This document shows, one piece after another, positions 36,871 to 52,000 of a stretch of 64,000 nt of DNA. Source of the stretch: Campylorhamphus procurvoides. Taxonomy: Eukaryota > Chordata > Aves > Passeriformes > Dendrocolaptidae. The DNA lies in assembly GCA_013396655.1 (NCBI GenBank), contig WBMV01008587.1, forward strand, positions 206,671-270,670, given 5' to 3'. Under the pieces are notes generated by a model. The model worked only from the letters and a program-made list of their open reading frames with translations. It had not been told where the DNA came from and ran no database searches. Both the position numbers and the translations under genes were made by a program. Within the stretch, counting starts at the first letter, position 1, and every line of letters starts with the position of its first letter.

Positions 36871-39199
36871 CAAAGAGTATAGTCCCTAATTCCTCACTGC
36901 CCCTTTCAAAAGTCTCTAATCATTGTTCATTTTCCTCTCCTTGATTTCTTCAGATCCTCTAAAGATCCCCCTCACTGTGCAAAAGAGGCTGGTCAGAGAA
37001 AGGAGGTACTGGTGGCTCAATGCAGGATAGTAGAGGAGGAGTAAAATGCAACCTGCACTCGTGATTTGCACAAAAGTTAAAGCAATCTGAGTGATCACCT
37101 GAGTTCCCCACCTCCCTCCAAAGATACATGCAGAGCTGGAAGGGACAAAAGTAAATGGAAGCTTTCATGTAAAAAGGCATGGTGTTAAAGGGAATCCTAT
37201 CCAGAAAAAGTGCTTGGAAAAAAGAAAAAGCTCAATTTTCCACTTTCTTACATCATTTATGGGCAGAAGAAACTTTCTTAATGAAATTTAGCATCCCACC
37301 TGCACTCACAGAATTGTTTTCTTGGTGTACAGTTTGATCAAAACCCCAAAATTCAGTACAGAGTTGAAAAGCTTTCTGCTTCGATCCTGCAATGATGCAC
37401 ATCCTGTACAAGTGGTTTTACATACTTTCAATACGACACCACACAAGTCTTGCCAGCTTTCCAGTGTGACTTTGAAATTTTAAGCAATATAACCTGTCTT
37501 GTTCAGCTCCCACCTGTGGTTTACCTCATCCTGATTGTTGTAATGCCATATTTCCTCATTCTTAACCCATCTTCTTGATATCTTCTGTCCATATTTCTCA
37601 TCAGCTGAGAGATGAGGACCTCACTTTTCTCTTCCACAGCCTGGGCTTCTACCTTGGAAATATCTCAGCTCCTCAAAGTCCAGCTATTGGATTTTCTTGT
37701 ATGTAGCCTTGTCTGTATGCACAGGATGCTCTCCTTTGCAATTATCAGGGATCAGCATTCACATTATCCTCAGGCAACCTCCCTGCTTTCCTATTCAACT
37801 CAAATTTGTCCTTGTTTTTATAGCCTGCCTCAGACATGCCTCAGGCTCCGTCATATGATTTCTCTCTCTCTGTTCCTCTTCTTGCTCTTCCTGATTGTCC
37901 AGCTCTTGGTTTCCTGTGTCCCTCTAGGACCTATGTACATTCCTTGACATTTTTACTAGAACTATCCATTTAAACAAAAATGGTTTTATTTCATTCACAT
38001 CATTTTGGCTCAAGTGTAGAGTGAACTTGCTAGCAGGAATATTTGCAGATGCAGCACATTTGAAGAATAAAGGTCAGAATATTCTTGGAATATGAATGGT
38101 GGAACCCTAAATACAAGTATCTGCAAAGAAATTTAGTTCTAGGAGGTACATTCTTCCAATTGGGAAGAGAGTGGTTGTCACATGACCTCCGTGCCCATCC
38201 AAAATTTGAAACATATTTCACATTTTAAACACAGAATTTTCTCACGGAATCTCTTGCAAACCATTTACAGACCCTGAGTTAGATTGTGGTGCTACACCAC
38301 ATGCCCTAAATAGAGAGCTGTTCAAGGCCACACAGGAAGAACCAAAGAGGTTAATACTGTCTAAGAAATAATTCTTGCCCAGGGTTGCTCCCTGTGTGTG
38401 GAGGTGAAGAGTAACATCAGCTGATAGGAACAAAAAAAGTTAGGAATGCAGAAATCATTCATCAGAATACCCCTGGTTGCCTTGGGGTGCACTTCAGGTC
38501 ATCCTTCTCTTGATCTGAGCACACCTCCCCTGAAAGCACATATGATCCTTTCCTCCTGCTCCAGCCAGAAATCCATTGCAGCACCACATGTCTTTGAATT
38601 TAAGGAAACCTCTCCCAGTTTCCAGCCTAACCTTGTTCCTATCTATTTCAGACACTTGTGTGTTTCTGATAAGAACACCATTAAGCCATCATAAAGCTGT
38701 TTTTAACTTAATTGCCAGCCCATGTGGTTGCTCAAGGAGCAAACAGATCATCTCTCAGACTGTTTCATTGGGCTAAGTGCTGTTGAGCAATTCTAATTTT
38801 CTCTTGTAAGATCAGTTCTGTTCCCTGTAAATGTTCTCAGTTCTCTGTAAATGTGCTTCTCAGTAGTCTGTAAATGTGCTTGAAGTCAGGCCTTCTTGGC
38901 CTCTGTTCCTATTTGAACACTTCTTCTCGAAACACAGCTGCCCAGAAAGGCACATTTTATTTCAAGGGTCTCACTGGTATCAGATACATTAGCATCAGGT
39001 CTTTATTATCTAGTGGAAATGTCTCTTTCTATTTATACTAACCAGACTTGACTTATTCATTGTTGCATCTTGCCCATATCAATTTTATATTCCTGTTATT
39101 TTCAACTGACAATATTCATTTTTATTGCAAAATTCCTATTACATCACAGTAAATGCATTATATTAAACTTTGCACTAATCACTGTTATCTTACCTCTAT
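36871..39199. other. Gene-free stretch
   Basis: No gene is recognised. The 111-residue frame at 37612-37947 is leucine-rich and low-complexity and looks like chance in pyrimidine-rich DNA. Confidence 0.45.
38814..38886. repeat. Three imperfect 20-25-bp tandem units
   Basis: CTGTAAATGT-core units repeat three times (starting near 38825, 38845 and 38869), separated by TTCTCAGT-type spacers. Confidence 0.75.
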
Positions 39200-39850
39200 T
39201 ACTTCAAACCAAAATAATTTTGGTTTCCATGTTATATATTCTGGTGCACCACGATATCCCCTTCTGCTGTGTTGATAACTTTACCATGCTTTCTACCAGG
39301 TCATTATTTCTGTCATTAATTAAATTCTTAAACAAAGTAGTCCTAGAAGAGCTCTCTCACTAACCCTTAGCCAGACAGGTGCTCCTTTGGCTGTCTTGTG
39401 GATCTGCCACTAGTTTCCACATCTTCTTCACATAAACTGATAACTTCTTGTGTAAGACTGTATGACGTTTTACTGAAGTTGAGATAAAATAGATCACTCT
39501 TACTTTCTTTGTTTAGCAATGTAGTTAACAATTAAAGTCATTCTTCTAGTCTTCAATATTTCACAGATTTCTAACTCAAATCCTGCTTTTGACTAACTTA
39601 TATATGTGTAACTATTCTTGTCTTAGAAGTGGCATACTGCTGATGTCAGACTAAAAGGACTAGTTTCTCAACTTGCCACTTTCCTATTTCCTAAAGCAGT
39701 ATGTACTACATTTGCTGTCCTCCAGGCAGATGCTACCAGATTTGATTTAACTCAACTCATTTATTCAGGAACACATCACCACAAAGGGCAGTCTCCCCTA
39801 TCAGTTCATTAGGGACTCAGGAAAAAGCTACCACTTCCAAAAGCACCTTA
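39200..39850 (-). mobile_element. Ancient L3/CR1-type LINE ORF2 relic
   Basis: The plus strand follows, at low identity, an antisense L3/CR1 reverse transcriptase: 'gtcattaattaaattcttaaacaaagtag' near 39315, 'gactgtatgacgttttactgaagttgagataaaatagatc' near 39450-39500, and 'agtatgtactacatttgctgtcctccag' near 39698-39725, in the expected order and spacing. No reading frame survives. Recognised by pattern memory; the limits are rough. Confidence 0.55.
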
Positions 39851-42800
39851 TGCTCTCTGTATCATGTTCCTTCTCAGAGACTGCAAATTTCTATGCTTAT
39901 ACCATCATTCCTAATTGGCAGCCCCATCTCCACAAGAAAACAGGTCTTATAGAAAAGGAGGGAAAACATTCAGATTTTCAGACACCATTTAGACTATGTG
40001 AAGTATCAACATTCCTTTCTCCTCAGCCATACATGGTCACCTGAAATTTTTTGTTCTTCCTCACCCTCTTTCCTCCCCTTTCATTTCTTTTTACATGGAC
40101 TCAGCTTTGAACTCAACAGTTTTCATTCCACCCCTGCACTTCTGATGCTGCTGCCTCCCTCCTCACTGCCTCCCTTGACCTTGCACATGACCTCAGCACA
40201 ATGTGCTAACCTCATTCAACAAACTGTGCCCTAATACTTGTGACCAGACCCTGTCTCATCTTGCTGGCTTTTCCAACCCTTTCAAATACTCTGGTGAAGT
40301 AAAGTGTAACTCCTGAAAACATGCTATTGAAGAAAGGAGTAGGTATCTGCTGATTTAACCGTATCACAGAGCTGTGAAGATGATTACAGTCTTTCTTCAA
40401 GCACTGTCTTCAAAAGATATGAGCAATGGACAAACTTGAGACAAATTGGATTGGATGCATGAGCTATACCCTGAGAGAAGAAAAAACTAATAACTGGAAT
40501 GAATAAAACCACTGCTACAAGTTACTCTAATCTGTACAAGGTCTTTCCCTCTCTTTTCTCTGACTCTCTTTCTTCCAGTTTTTCTTCCAGCTCCTCATTT
40601 CTCCATCACTGTTACTGTTCACTGGATTCACTACAGCTGTTAGAAACCAGCTTAGAACACCAAATCTGATGCTGCATTCTGAAGTCATGGAAGTGTAAAA
40701 TTCTGCTCTGTCACCTGGTGCAGGATATCAGACCAAAACCAATACAGGCAAATGCTGGCATTAGTTTCATCTGTACTTCTTCAGTCTGTTTTAGGGAATA
40801 GTGGTGTTCCCCTGAATTCTTCACCATAGCGATTTTTCCAAAACTATCAAAATCCATGGAGAGGAATGAGGGCAAGGGAGATCAACTTCGGGCCACTCAG
40901 AGAAGAGACTAAATTGACCTCAGAGAAGTGGAGAAGCCTAGACCTGGAGATACTGAAGTACTGCAATAGTATCTACACCAAATAATTTTGATAGTATTTG
41001 GCAGCAGAGAAATGTAGACCACTGCTGAGGTACCATCTTTCTGTGTAATACTGCTGCTGTGTGTTCTATGGAGAAACCCTGGGTTTGGCAAAGGACTTGC
41101 CCAAGAGATGGGCACAGGCTCTGTTTTGTTGGCTCTTCCTGCACCAGAGCAGAATGAGCAACTGGTAGCTGTAACTGCTTAAAAAGTTAGAATTGCCAGA
41201 GGAGGAAAAGAAAAGTACAAACCCAAAAAACACAGCCAGGTCTATGTTGTAAAATGCTTGGAGGAAGTCTGGCATTTTCTTCATATGAAGCCAAAGACCT
41301 TGCTCCTACTGATGACATCATTCACAATACTGGCCTGTATCTCTGATAAAACACATCTTTCTGTGCAGCTGAATTTTTAGACTAGTCACATATCTAATAG
41401 GATGCAAATCTTGACTTAGTTATAGGAAAAGCTTTTGAAAGGCAAATGTATTTTTAATGGCAAAAGATCATACTGGAAGTTGCTGAAGAACTGATTATTA
41501 TATTCTATTCAATTCTCTCACTTACTGGGTATTTTATCCCTCACGTTCTGACCCTGACCACTCTGCATAGCAGTTCTGAAGCTACCCCAATTAGGTACTT
41601 GGGACCTAGGCTGGCATGGTCGAATGACTTGGCATCTACAGACATTCAGCCATAACCTGAGCAGCTAGATTTGTTTTAATCCCATAAAAAGTAGACAGGA
41701 ATACAAATGTGCCAAATTATCAGCTGAGGCAAACTAGCTCTGCATCACTGGTCTTAGTGATGCTCTGTTGATTGAATCCATTGAAGCATTTGGCCTCAAT
41801 ATATCCTAGAGAGACAGTCTTTCAGAAAAATAATCAATGCAAAACAGTGTTGTCACTGGAAAGCCTGGAACTGGTGCAAGCTAGAATTACTCAAGTTCTT
41901 TGGCGTGATATTTAAACAGCAGTGTTTGAATGCCAAGGAACTACAGGCCAAAGAAATTATTCTAAGTTGGATTTGGTAAGCACGGGGTTTTGCTTTAAAG
42001 CACATTAGTCAGACAAGTTCAGTCAAAAGTCATATCTAGGATTATTACCTTTTGTGAAGGGCTTTTCTCATTTGTGTTGGCTCTTCAGATGCTGTGGAAG
42101 CTGTACTGAGCAAAACACTGAAGAGCTGAAGATAGTTGTGCTGGAGCCAAGCTTTTTTCCATGCCTTCCTCACTATGCGTCAACTTGCTATTGGAATGCC
42201 ACAAGAAACAAATTCCATTCTTACAATCACAGTTTGGGGAAAACAATTCAGAAAAAGAGAGAGAAAAATATTATGATGAAACCTCATTTTTCCAGATTTT
42301 TTAGTATTAGAGACAATGGAGCCCGTGGTGTCTAATACAGCTAAATAAGGGAAAGGACCCAGGAGTAATGAATAATGCAGCCATGTTTCTAATAGCATTT
42401 CTAATGCTAGGACTCCAAGTTGTGAAATGGTCACACAACCTTAACTCTACCTCTCGAATATATTGTGAGAAAGCCTCAAATTTCCTCCCTACTTGTTACC
42501 CTGTCAGTGAAACATATTCATTAAATGAATCAAAACATGATTAAAGACAAAAAAGAGCAGCATTTGAAGCCCATCAGGTGGCCTTTACAAAACTAGGACT
42601 TTGGGCTCAAGGAAATGTGAGAAACCTGCAGGGATCAGGCAGCTCAGGCACCTCCTCAACAACATCCTGAGGCTTCCAGTGACCAAGGGACCCACATCAC
42701 TGTAAAGGTCTAGAACAACTACAAAACCTGGAGCTAACTGGATTGCTTGTAAAGACCACAGAGACAGGAGGACCCTTTGAACACAGGGCAATCTGTGATC

Positions 42801-45800
42801 AAGGTAGATTGGCAGGTGAGGGACCTCACTGAGTGCTTCACAGATCAGTCTGGCTCACATTAGGTCCTCCATCAATAACCCAGTGGCTGGAGATTCACAC
42901 GGGAGTTATTGTTTTGTTCCCCTATCTTTCCCTTACAATCTTACAACATTACAAGACATGAATCTGCCAGACTTTAGTCTGACTGGGTAAACCTTGTATT
43001 TTATGTTCTCATGACTTTACTCCAAGAGCATTAGACAAACGGGTTGGAACCTAACTTATTTCAAGTACAGCAGATATGCTAGGAAAGACAAGCTATGGCA
43101 TATCCCTCCTGCTAGGTGGTGAAATCAACCTTAAATTCATCTTTCTGCCTCTGATATCATGGCTCTTCTGCTCTTTTTATTTTATTTTCATACCTCTTAT
43201 CTCAGGTCATTTCCAAAGTCAAGTTCACGTTCACATATGACTAAGTTATAGTTCATTTATCTTTTTTCCAGATTGGCCCAAGGCTGAGCCGCTATTCATA
43301 AGCAATACTGTCAGCACTCCTACAAACAGAAAGAGGGAACCAGTGCCTCTCAGCCTGAGCTCCCTCTCCCTCCCTCTCCTCCACTGGCAGCCTCAGCTTT
43401 CAGTTGCACTGACCTCCTGAGTGGCCTGTGGGCACCTCCAGGAAGAAAGCCCAAGCAACCACTTTGAACATGGCTTAGGCATAGCAGTCTGTGTGAATCT
43501 CCTCTGTACCATGTTCTGCTTCTGTATTCAGTTACAAGCATTATTTGGCACTAAAGACAAAAGAACTTGAAAGTTATTTCCTTCATATTAATTTTATTTC
43601 AAATCAAGTGCCTCTTGAACTGGATTTATGCCTTCTACACATTGGTGTCTCTCAAGGCATAGCTGAAGCCAGAGTTACACTTCAAACCAAAGTTAAAAGT
43701 GCATGCAAATGCATAAACATATATGCCTTGCCTTTTTTCCAGAACATCCCCAGTGAACTGTGATGACTCACAACCCAGTGGCAGGTCAGTATGCTGCCCA
43801 CCAGTGGTTCAGAGCAGACCCTCTCACCAGGTGGAGAGTGCAGCTACGCACTCAGCACAGGTTATGACACCTGAAGCAAATTCTTCTCCCACCCTGAGCA
43901 GAGAGGTACAGCTTCCTTCACGCTCGTTGGTCTGAGGATTAGATTTGCCCTGTTACTTTTTTTTAAGCCTCTGTCTAGCCAGTTGATGGTAAATATTGTA
44001 AAAGTCTGAGCAAGCTGCCTCATATCATGATTTCACAAACTGCTGGCCAGTCTTACACAGAAACGGAGGCTGAAAGAGAAACTGTTGGATTAAGAGTGCA
44101 TAAGAAATACAGAGAGAGTGAAAAAGAGAAAGAGAAAATGTTGCCTTTCTCTGTTTTACAGATTTTTTTTCTTTTTTTTTAATGGAATAATAAAAAAAAG
44201 AAAAACAACTGAAGTTGTCAGAAATTTGTGTTCCATGAACATGAAAATAATCTCTCTTTTTCTCTGCTCTCCTTCTCTGTACTCTCTAGTAGTAAGCAGT
44301 CCTGGTTACAGACATGAAATTATCTTGGACTTGCATAAATACATAATACACAAACGAGACTGTCAGTGTACTCTGAGTAGAGAAAAATTAATGATTATCA
44401 TGTTTATAGCTTGAGTTAAAATGAGAAAGCCATAAAGACAAATTTCTGGTAGGGTAATGCCCATATCCCAGTGAACCATGAGTTTTCTACAGGGCATCAA
44501 AGTCTCCAATCCCATTATTGAGTCACTTGGACAAGCTGCGTACAGGAGTGGGTATATGAGGAGGTAGTTTAACTTAGCAGGACTAAATTTGTTAAGTGTC
44601 TGTAGGAACACTTGCATAACTCTTTGTTTTGGACAGCTGCTAAAGACCTCCCTCCTTAGTGTAGCTCTCAAGAATTGTTAATTTTCCCATCTGTTTACTT
44701 TGAAAATCCAACAGAGTCTAACAAGAAGCCGACATCTCTGAAATACAGTATGCAGCTTGCATGTACATTGGTCCAAACTGGTTGTTTACTTCAGTTATTT
44801 TATGTTGTAATAGATGAGTCTTTCATCAGCAGTATGAGAAATGGAAGAACCTACCAAAATCAAAAAGGGACTTTAAGTCTTCTGATCCCAGACCTTTATT
44901 GTAACATGTACCATTAACTCTAGTACTGCAACTGGGGTACCCATCTGCTCTGTAGTCTGTTGCCACAGGTGTAGATTGTTGTTGTTTCTGACCTTTTACA
45001 TATGCTCATCTACACAACCAGAGAAGTGTCTTTTTGTTTCATGAATGTTGTCAGCCTGTTATTTACCCTGCAGCTAGAGATTTGTATAGCAAGGAACTCA
45101 TGCAAAGCATTAGTGAAGTACAAACAACGATTTCCAAAACCTACCTTGCTCCCTCCTCCAGTCACTGAAATTGAATTGGAATTCAAGCCTTGAAACACAG
45201 AAGACATTGGAAACCATGCAATCCACTTTGTCTGCTAGAAGAGAAAGCAATAGCCAACTGGACAGTATCTCCACTGTTGCCCTAAAAATTATAGTTAACT
45301 GATTAGGATGAGTGATTACAGATAGTGAAAGGAAAGAATAAGGAATAGCTACAAAGTTCAGAAAAAAGGTGCAATTGCATCACACTTTAGGCAGAAATTA
45401 AACCCTGTAGCATTTTTGCCAGCATACAGCAAAAAGATGAAAGTTCTAAACTCCAGTTTAGAGACTTGAGAAGCCTCGGGACTCTGCCAGTATGTAATAT
45501 GTTTTCTGTGTGGCAAATCAGGAAAGGACAAAAAACTCACACAAATAACTTGGAGGTAAAATGGAAAAAGCAAGCATAACTCTTCAATCAGTAAAACTCT
45601 GGAAAACAAAAGGTCAGCATTGTGAGAGCATGGATAATGAGATAAATGGAGTTATATTTTACAAGATGAGAAAACAATTATAGAATTGTTTATAGCAGTA
45701 TTTTCTACTGCTGCTTACACTATCATAACACTGAGAAATTATAATATATTGATTGCATGGGAACTGAAAAGTTTGTGTATCAGGCTTTAACCTTGCTCAT

Positions 45801-48619
45801 CAACACATTGCAATAAATGCCTGATTTTGGTTAATATGCTCATGTTTTTTGACATTAAACTACAAGTAAGGATTGTGTCTTAAAATTGCTGATATCTCTT
45901 AAACCTATAAAATAAGTACCATATAAAAACTTAGAAGAACTGCATCTGTAATTAGAGGACTCATAGTGGTATTTTATTATTTTACTTTTGGCACATCTAG
46001 GAAGTGAAAGTGTCTTAGTAGGCAGAAGCATTGTAATTCTCTCTCAAATGTGGAAGGGCTCAGTTATGAATTACTATTTTTCAGCTCCTAACTAACTCAT
46101 GACTCTTCGAAAACAATCAGAGACAGCAAGGGAAAGGGTGTCCTCATATTACAAAATCAGAAGAGTTAGAAGAGCAAAGCCTGTAGTTCACAAACTTGCT
46201 TTTTCATGTGATCTGCTGGTTAGAACATGACATCAAGCAACAGTCCAACAATTTCCAAGCATGTGACCCCCAACCACTTGCTAGGAGCTGGTGTGAGGCT
46301 AATGGGACATACAGTTCTTTCTGTCTCTTGTGTTTTGAATTGTCATCATTGCAGAGATAAATTTTGAGTGCTACCAAATCCATCTTCACAGACTCTTTGG
46401 GATTTTTAACACTCAGGAGTGAAGCCAGCTTTTGGGAGTTCAGTCACCAGGATTTGTTAAATAGGACGAAGTAGGTCCTGGCACAGACACAATGGGAAAT
46501 TCGACAAGGTAGGCATGACAGATATATAGAGGAGACAAATTAGCCAATACTAAAGCATCAAATTAAGAAAAAAAGAAAAATAAATCTCAAGAAAACATAC
46601 AAAGAAGTGTCAAATGTACAGCACTAGAAACAGCTGCAAGTATGCAGTTTCCTAACACAACTTTTCTCTGCAGAAATGTTATACATCCATGATAGGGAGT
46701 AAAAATACCCAGAGCCTTATTCTATTCAGATATATGAAGATGATAAATGCAAAACTGCTTGAGCCCATAGGTTTTTATGGCGGAGAAAGGAGTCTCTCTC
46801 TCTACTTCCGGCATTGGGAAAACACCAACAATAGGAAGGCAAGGATAAAGTGATCCTTCTCTTGCATCTTTTATCTTCTGTAACCAGCACCAGGGGATCC
46901 TTCACAGAGATTTGTGTGGCTATTGCCATCTGTCCTATGGGGAAGCAGAAAGGGTGAGATTTCAAAATTGAGTCAATAACAAACAAAATGGTAAAGGTGA
47001 CTTCTTAGGGACTCCATCTTATGACAAATTAAACAAGACAAACCTAAAACAGAACTGTCCCTCTAATTAGAATGGTCATTTAGACACCAGGATGCCTCAG
47101 GATAACCTTCAGAAAAATGTGGACATGGGGCAGAGGGACCACCCAGGGAAACACTTTGATATTATGCTGTGCAAGGAATGCTCTTGGGACTGAGAACTGT
47201 GAGATCCTGTTTAATGATCTACTTTCCGTCACCTCCTTTCTTCAGTTATTTTTGAAATCATGACTTATTTCTGCTGCTTCACAACTCATAATGGAAGGTA
47301 GCTAATTTGCTGGAAGTCACTTCAGAGAAAATTAATTCTAGCACTAAGAGAATTAATAATGTGTTGTCTTCTCATCTCAATAAATTTCACTCCTTTTCAT
47401 ATCTCCTGTTGTCTGGAAGATGGTTCATCACAGTTCCAAATTTATAAATCTTATTACCAAGAGAATCTAGTAAGTATATATTCATGTTTATACATACATT
47501 TCTGTATTTTTAATGTACATGTTTAGAAAATACTTAAAGTTGGCATAAATTCACATAGAGTATACCCAAGTGACAATATACCCAGCAACACTCAACCATA
47601 ATATTTATAAAACACCATATTATCTAAAGTAATGTTTCTGTCTACACTGCTCTGTTTCTCTGCCTGTGGAGCTAGAGTCTATCTGAAGGAATTATGGAGG
47701 ACCTCCACAAAACAAATAATTATCAAAGCAATCTGGCTGAGGAAAACTGTTTAACTGATGGCAAGCTGTTTCACACTGTGCTACATTATGTTCTACCAAT
47801 CGAATGCCTCAGTGGTTAAAATTAATTCATTGAGCTCCACATGGATTAAACAGGCTAGAGTGCACTCATCCTCTCCTTATGCAAAAGGAGAAGATTTGGT
47901 TTAAAAGTTGATTTGCAACATGTCAGGAAATGTTTTCTTCAATTAAATAATCTCATTTTAAAGTGAGTTCCATGCCAGAAAAACAAACAGTGCAACTTTT
48001 CTACACATGTGCAGTAGTTATGTGCAGGATACAGTCTTAAGATTTCTGTGAGGCAGTGCTTGAAAGCCAGGAATTTTTATTTATATCAGCATCACAGCTA
48101 CAGAAGCATCAGGCAAATTTTGGTTTCCATTGCATCTGTATACATCATAGCCAATGCATTTTTAGTGGATGTATACAAATTTATTGATCATAACAGAGAG
48201 AACCCATGTATTTCATATTGATACTCTCTGTGAAGAAGAATTAGTCCACAGATGTTTCTCCACACAAACTTCATTATTAATGTTCCTTATATGCAGATTA
48301 ATTCCTTGCAGAAGTATTTTTTCCTCTGGTCAGAAACTAACTGACTGGAATAAAAATAGATAATTATTACTAAAAACAATAAACACGTCTTTCCTGGTCT
48401 TTACTGCCAAGAACATCAGAGATACAAGATAATCACACTCACAAAATTAATTGAACAAAGTAAGAACACCATCAGTGTTAGACAAAAGGAAGTCACAGAT
48501 GAAGATGTGTACTATCTGGTTTTATCTCAGCTTCAAAAGCAATGGCTAGGGGCTTGTAACACATGCCCTAAAGTCAGTGTAGTTACTGCTGATTTTGGCT
48601 TTGTGTCAGGGAGTTTGGC
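39851..48619. other. Gene-free AT-rich stretch
   Basis: No gene or clear transposon is recognised. There are T-runs near 44160-44180 and pyrimidine-rich runs near 40540-40610. All reading frames are short and unsupported by splice or domain signals. Confidence 0.45.
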
Positions 48620-48830
48620 ATAGATAAATTGGACCCAAGGAAAATATTTTCACAGGGTTTTGTGATGGCACAGCTGACCAGGAATTGTGAATAATCACTG
48701 CCGTCATCCCATCTGAGAGTCCAAGCAGCACATCATTATGCAGCTCACTGGATCTCCTGGGAAACTGAGAGTAGTGCAGCTTTATTTCTCTCTACAGTTT
48801 TGATCACGCAGCTGCAGCAACTGGCATGCA
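48620..48830. promoter_or_regulatory. Candidate conserved noncoding element
   Basis: A repeat-free block with several E-box and bHLH-like CAGCTG motifs and TAAT-type sites. Low confidence without alignment. Confidence 0.2.
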
Positions 48831-49000
48831 GTGGAAGAAGGCTGGGCACATTACTCTGCTATGACATATGCAGCTGTGAAACAAAATCATGAGAGTGTGA
48901 CTCTGGAGGGGAGGGGACCCAAGGAATTGAGGGAGGTTCCACAAACATACATTCCAAGTTGCCATTTGGTCCCTTGCTCAAATTTTCAGAGTGCACAAAC

Positions 49001-49068
49001 TAGTGTGGGGTTGTTTCTGGTTTTTTGGTTGTTGTTTTTGTTGGGGTTTTTTTGATGGTTTTTGCAGG
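49001..49068. repeat. G/T-rich low-complexity tract
   Basis: Repeated GGTTTTT and GTTGTTTTTG runs. Confidence 0.8.
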
Positions 49069-52000
49069 GAGGAGTGGGTAGCAGAGGGATGAATTTAACA
49101 CATGAAGTAGCAAGTCAGCACTCCGTTTTATATTTTCTCTGAATAAAAATAACCATGATTTTCCACTACTTATAATGAAAAGAAAAAATAAACAGTTCTT
49201 AAAAATTTAGACAATCTAAGCATTTACTCTATCTATTGATTTGCCCTTGATGTCCCTCAGGGGTAAAAAGTGCCAGGGAAACTGATAATCTACCAGACAC
49301 TAGATACTCCCACCAATCAAATCTAATAAGCTCTGCTGGAATCTTTGGAAGATGGTGGTCTGGCCCACAACCTATTGCTCTGAGCAGGAATTCAAACATG
49401 CTGCCATGTCCTTTGCAGAGTTAATGGCAAGAAAGTCTTATGATACAGTGAGTCCCTGCTGCTGATCTTACACCACCTTATCCTAGATGTGATCCCACTG
49501 AGGCCAATTATCCTGACACAGTATTATGTACCTGATGATCTGACTCTAGGGCTTCACCCATACCTACTCTGCAAACACAGCCTAGGAAACAGCCTCAGAC
49601 ATGGTCCCTGACCCATTCATGTGTTGATATTGGCCTCACAGTGTGTTCTGGCGTACAGTCAATGTCCTCCAGGAAGAAGCCTAATGGTGTTGCCCATATA
49701 GAGGAAGAGACATGAGGTCAGCACTTTCAGGCTGTAAAAGTTCAAGCTTTACTCCTATATCCCCCAGTTTTGGAGTTTTCAGAGAAGCTTAAATATTGGC
49801 AGTTATTAAAACACTTTGGACAGGAGGCAAATTTAAATTTAGGTACAGGAAGAAGTTTGCATCCATATGACAAGCTAAATGTAGTAAAGTGGTCAAGCCA
49901 TTCTCCAAGAATGAACACAAGCATTAATGAGAGCATCTAATCAATCAAGTTATGACATAATATACATTAATTAATTGCAAAATTATATTGGATTCTTAAA
50001 TTCAGGTTAAAAAATAATTCTGAAAATCTTTAGATTTTCAAGACACTGTGAAATCTTTGGGCTTTAAAAAGAGATAACAACTTCTTCATGGAAACAAAAC
50101 TAATCCCTGCTGGTGACTGTATTCAAGTTGGTACCACTGCCCTGCATAGGTAATCTCTCTGGAGCAATATCTCTCCTTCATTTTGCTTTGTCTCCTGTCA
50201 GAGGCAAAATCACTGAAACCATTCTGCAAGGACTAAGTACCCTTTTGTGCAGCACCACACCAGATCTAAATAGGGTCCTATTAAGCAACTGGCAGTGACC
50301 AGTGCAGGTAGTTGTGCAGTTGCCCCTTAGCAACCTTTTTCTCCATTGAATTCCTGTTTTGTTCCAAATGAGCTGTTTGGTACAGTAGGTGAAGTCTTTT
50401 GAAGTTCACCACATACACACACACACATACGCTTTCTGTTTCATTTGCAATGTTGACACCCTGTTCCTACAGTTTGCAGAGACTGGGATTTGTTTCAATG
50501 GTTTTAACTGGGCCACTGCTTGTTCTCAGTTTCCTGTTGCTTTGATCATGGGTTTCCAGTTCTCCTCAAGTAACTTGTATCCTCCAAGGTGGATTTTCTC
50601 CTTTCCTGTGCTGGGCCAAAGCATCCAAGTGACCTTTTATTTTTTTCTTCCCTCTCTTTTTCCCTTTGGCCTTTTTTTTTTTGTTTTGTTTCTGACTCGC
50701 CATATGTGAGATAATTGTGCCCACAGGAATTCCTTTCAGAGAGCCTAAGCACAAAAGAAAAACACCCAGCCAGTTCTTTTTCTAGAGCAGTACAAACATT
50801 TCCTTAAACCTAAGTGTCTCAGGAGGGGCATTGACAGAAGGCTCCTTTCACCCAGAAAATCCGCACTGTGCTGAGCTGCCGGTGAACCCTCAGCCACCTC
50901 CTGCATTTTGACGTCACTGATGGAGCAAAAGTTTTGCCAATGAAAGCAATGAAGTTCTTTGATTCCAGCTTTACGACAATGGAACAGAGGACTGGGCCAG
51001 TCATGCTGTGGTGGGGTTTATTAATAGAAAAGGGCAGTGGGGGCCAGTAACTCTTTGGCAACTTTGTTCCTTTGACTACTGTCCCTGTGCATTACACTTG
51101 ATGGATGGAAAACTGTATGCTCTCCTCTTCAGTGATAGCTTTCCCATGCTAATAAGCTCCCCAGTAAGCAGATCTGGACTAACATTAGGAACTTGCACAG
51201 CTTGGGAAGGGCAAAGTGGATCTTAAAACCACCCATGTGATTTGACGGTTGCAAGGAACCATGCTAAGAAAATATCCCTGTACTCTGAACTCATCTTATT
51301 AAGGGAATAAATCTGATTTCTTCTTTGAGCTCTCCTCCCCTGTGGTCTGAACTGCTAACCCTCTGGTTTTAATAGATGAGTTATGTTCCTGGACAATGAA
51401 ACAAAGGTTTTAGTCCTATTTTCAGATCCCAAGAAAATTAATTGTGTTTTAGGATGTTTCTGTCTGTCTCTGCGCTGACAAAAGATGGAGTTGACTGTTA
51501 GCTTATCAGGGGGTCATTTTTCCCAGGTTCAGCATGGCTGTGTGCTGAGGAAGGGGATTTGGACTCTGAATCCCAATTTTTGGAAAGGGCAGCTAGGCAT
51601 TGCATTTCCTCCCTTCTCTGGTTTGTTACTGTCATGGCCAGCAACTGCCTGGAACTTGTCCTCCAAAGCAGCAACAATCATCATTCCACAGACCACTGCA
51701 TAACAAGAGTGACAGAGGAACATCTGTTTTAGTGGCCAAGTCTGCTTTAGGGTGGTCCCAAATCAATGTAAGGAGTAAGACAGGCCAGAACTTGGCTGGA
51801 AGGTAAGAAAGAAGGGGGAAATGTCACTTCACTGGTAAAGAAGTTGGTAGTGGGGCTAAGTGCCTCCTTCTTGCTCCACCAACCACATCATGGAAGGAGC
51901 TACAACACAGAAGATTTAAGAGCTTCTTCCCTCTCCACTTTGTGGTCAAAGGTGTTATCAGTGCAGTCAGCAGTCACCTAGGCTGGATGGTTTTTCACAT

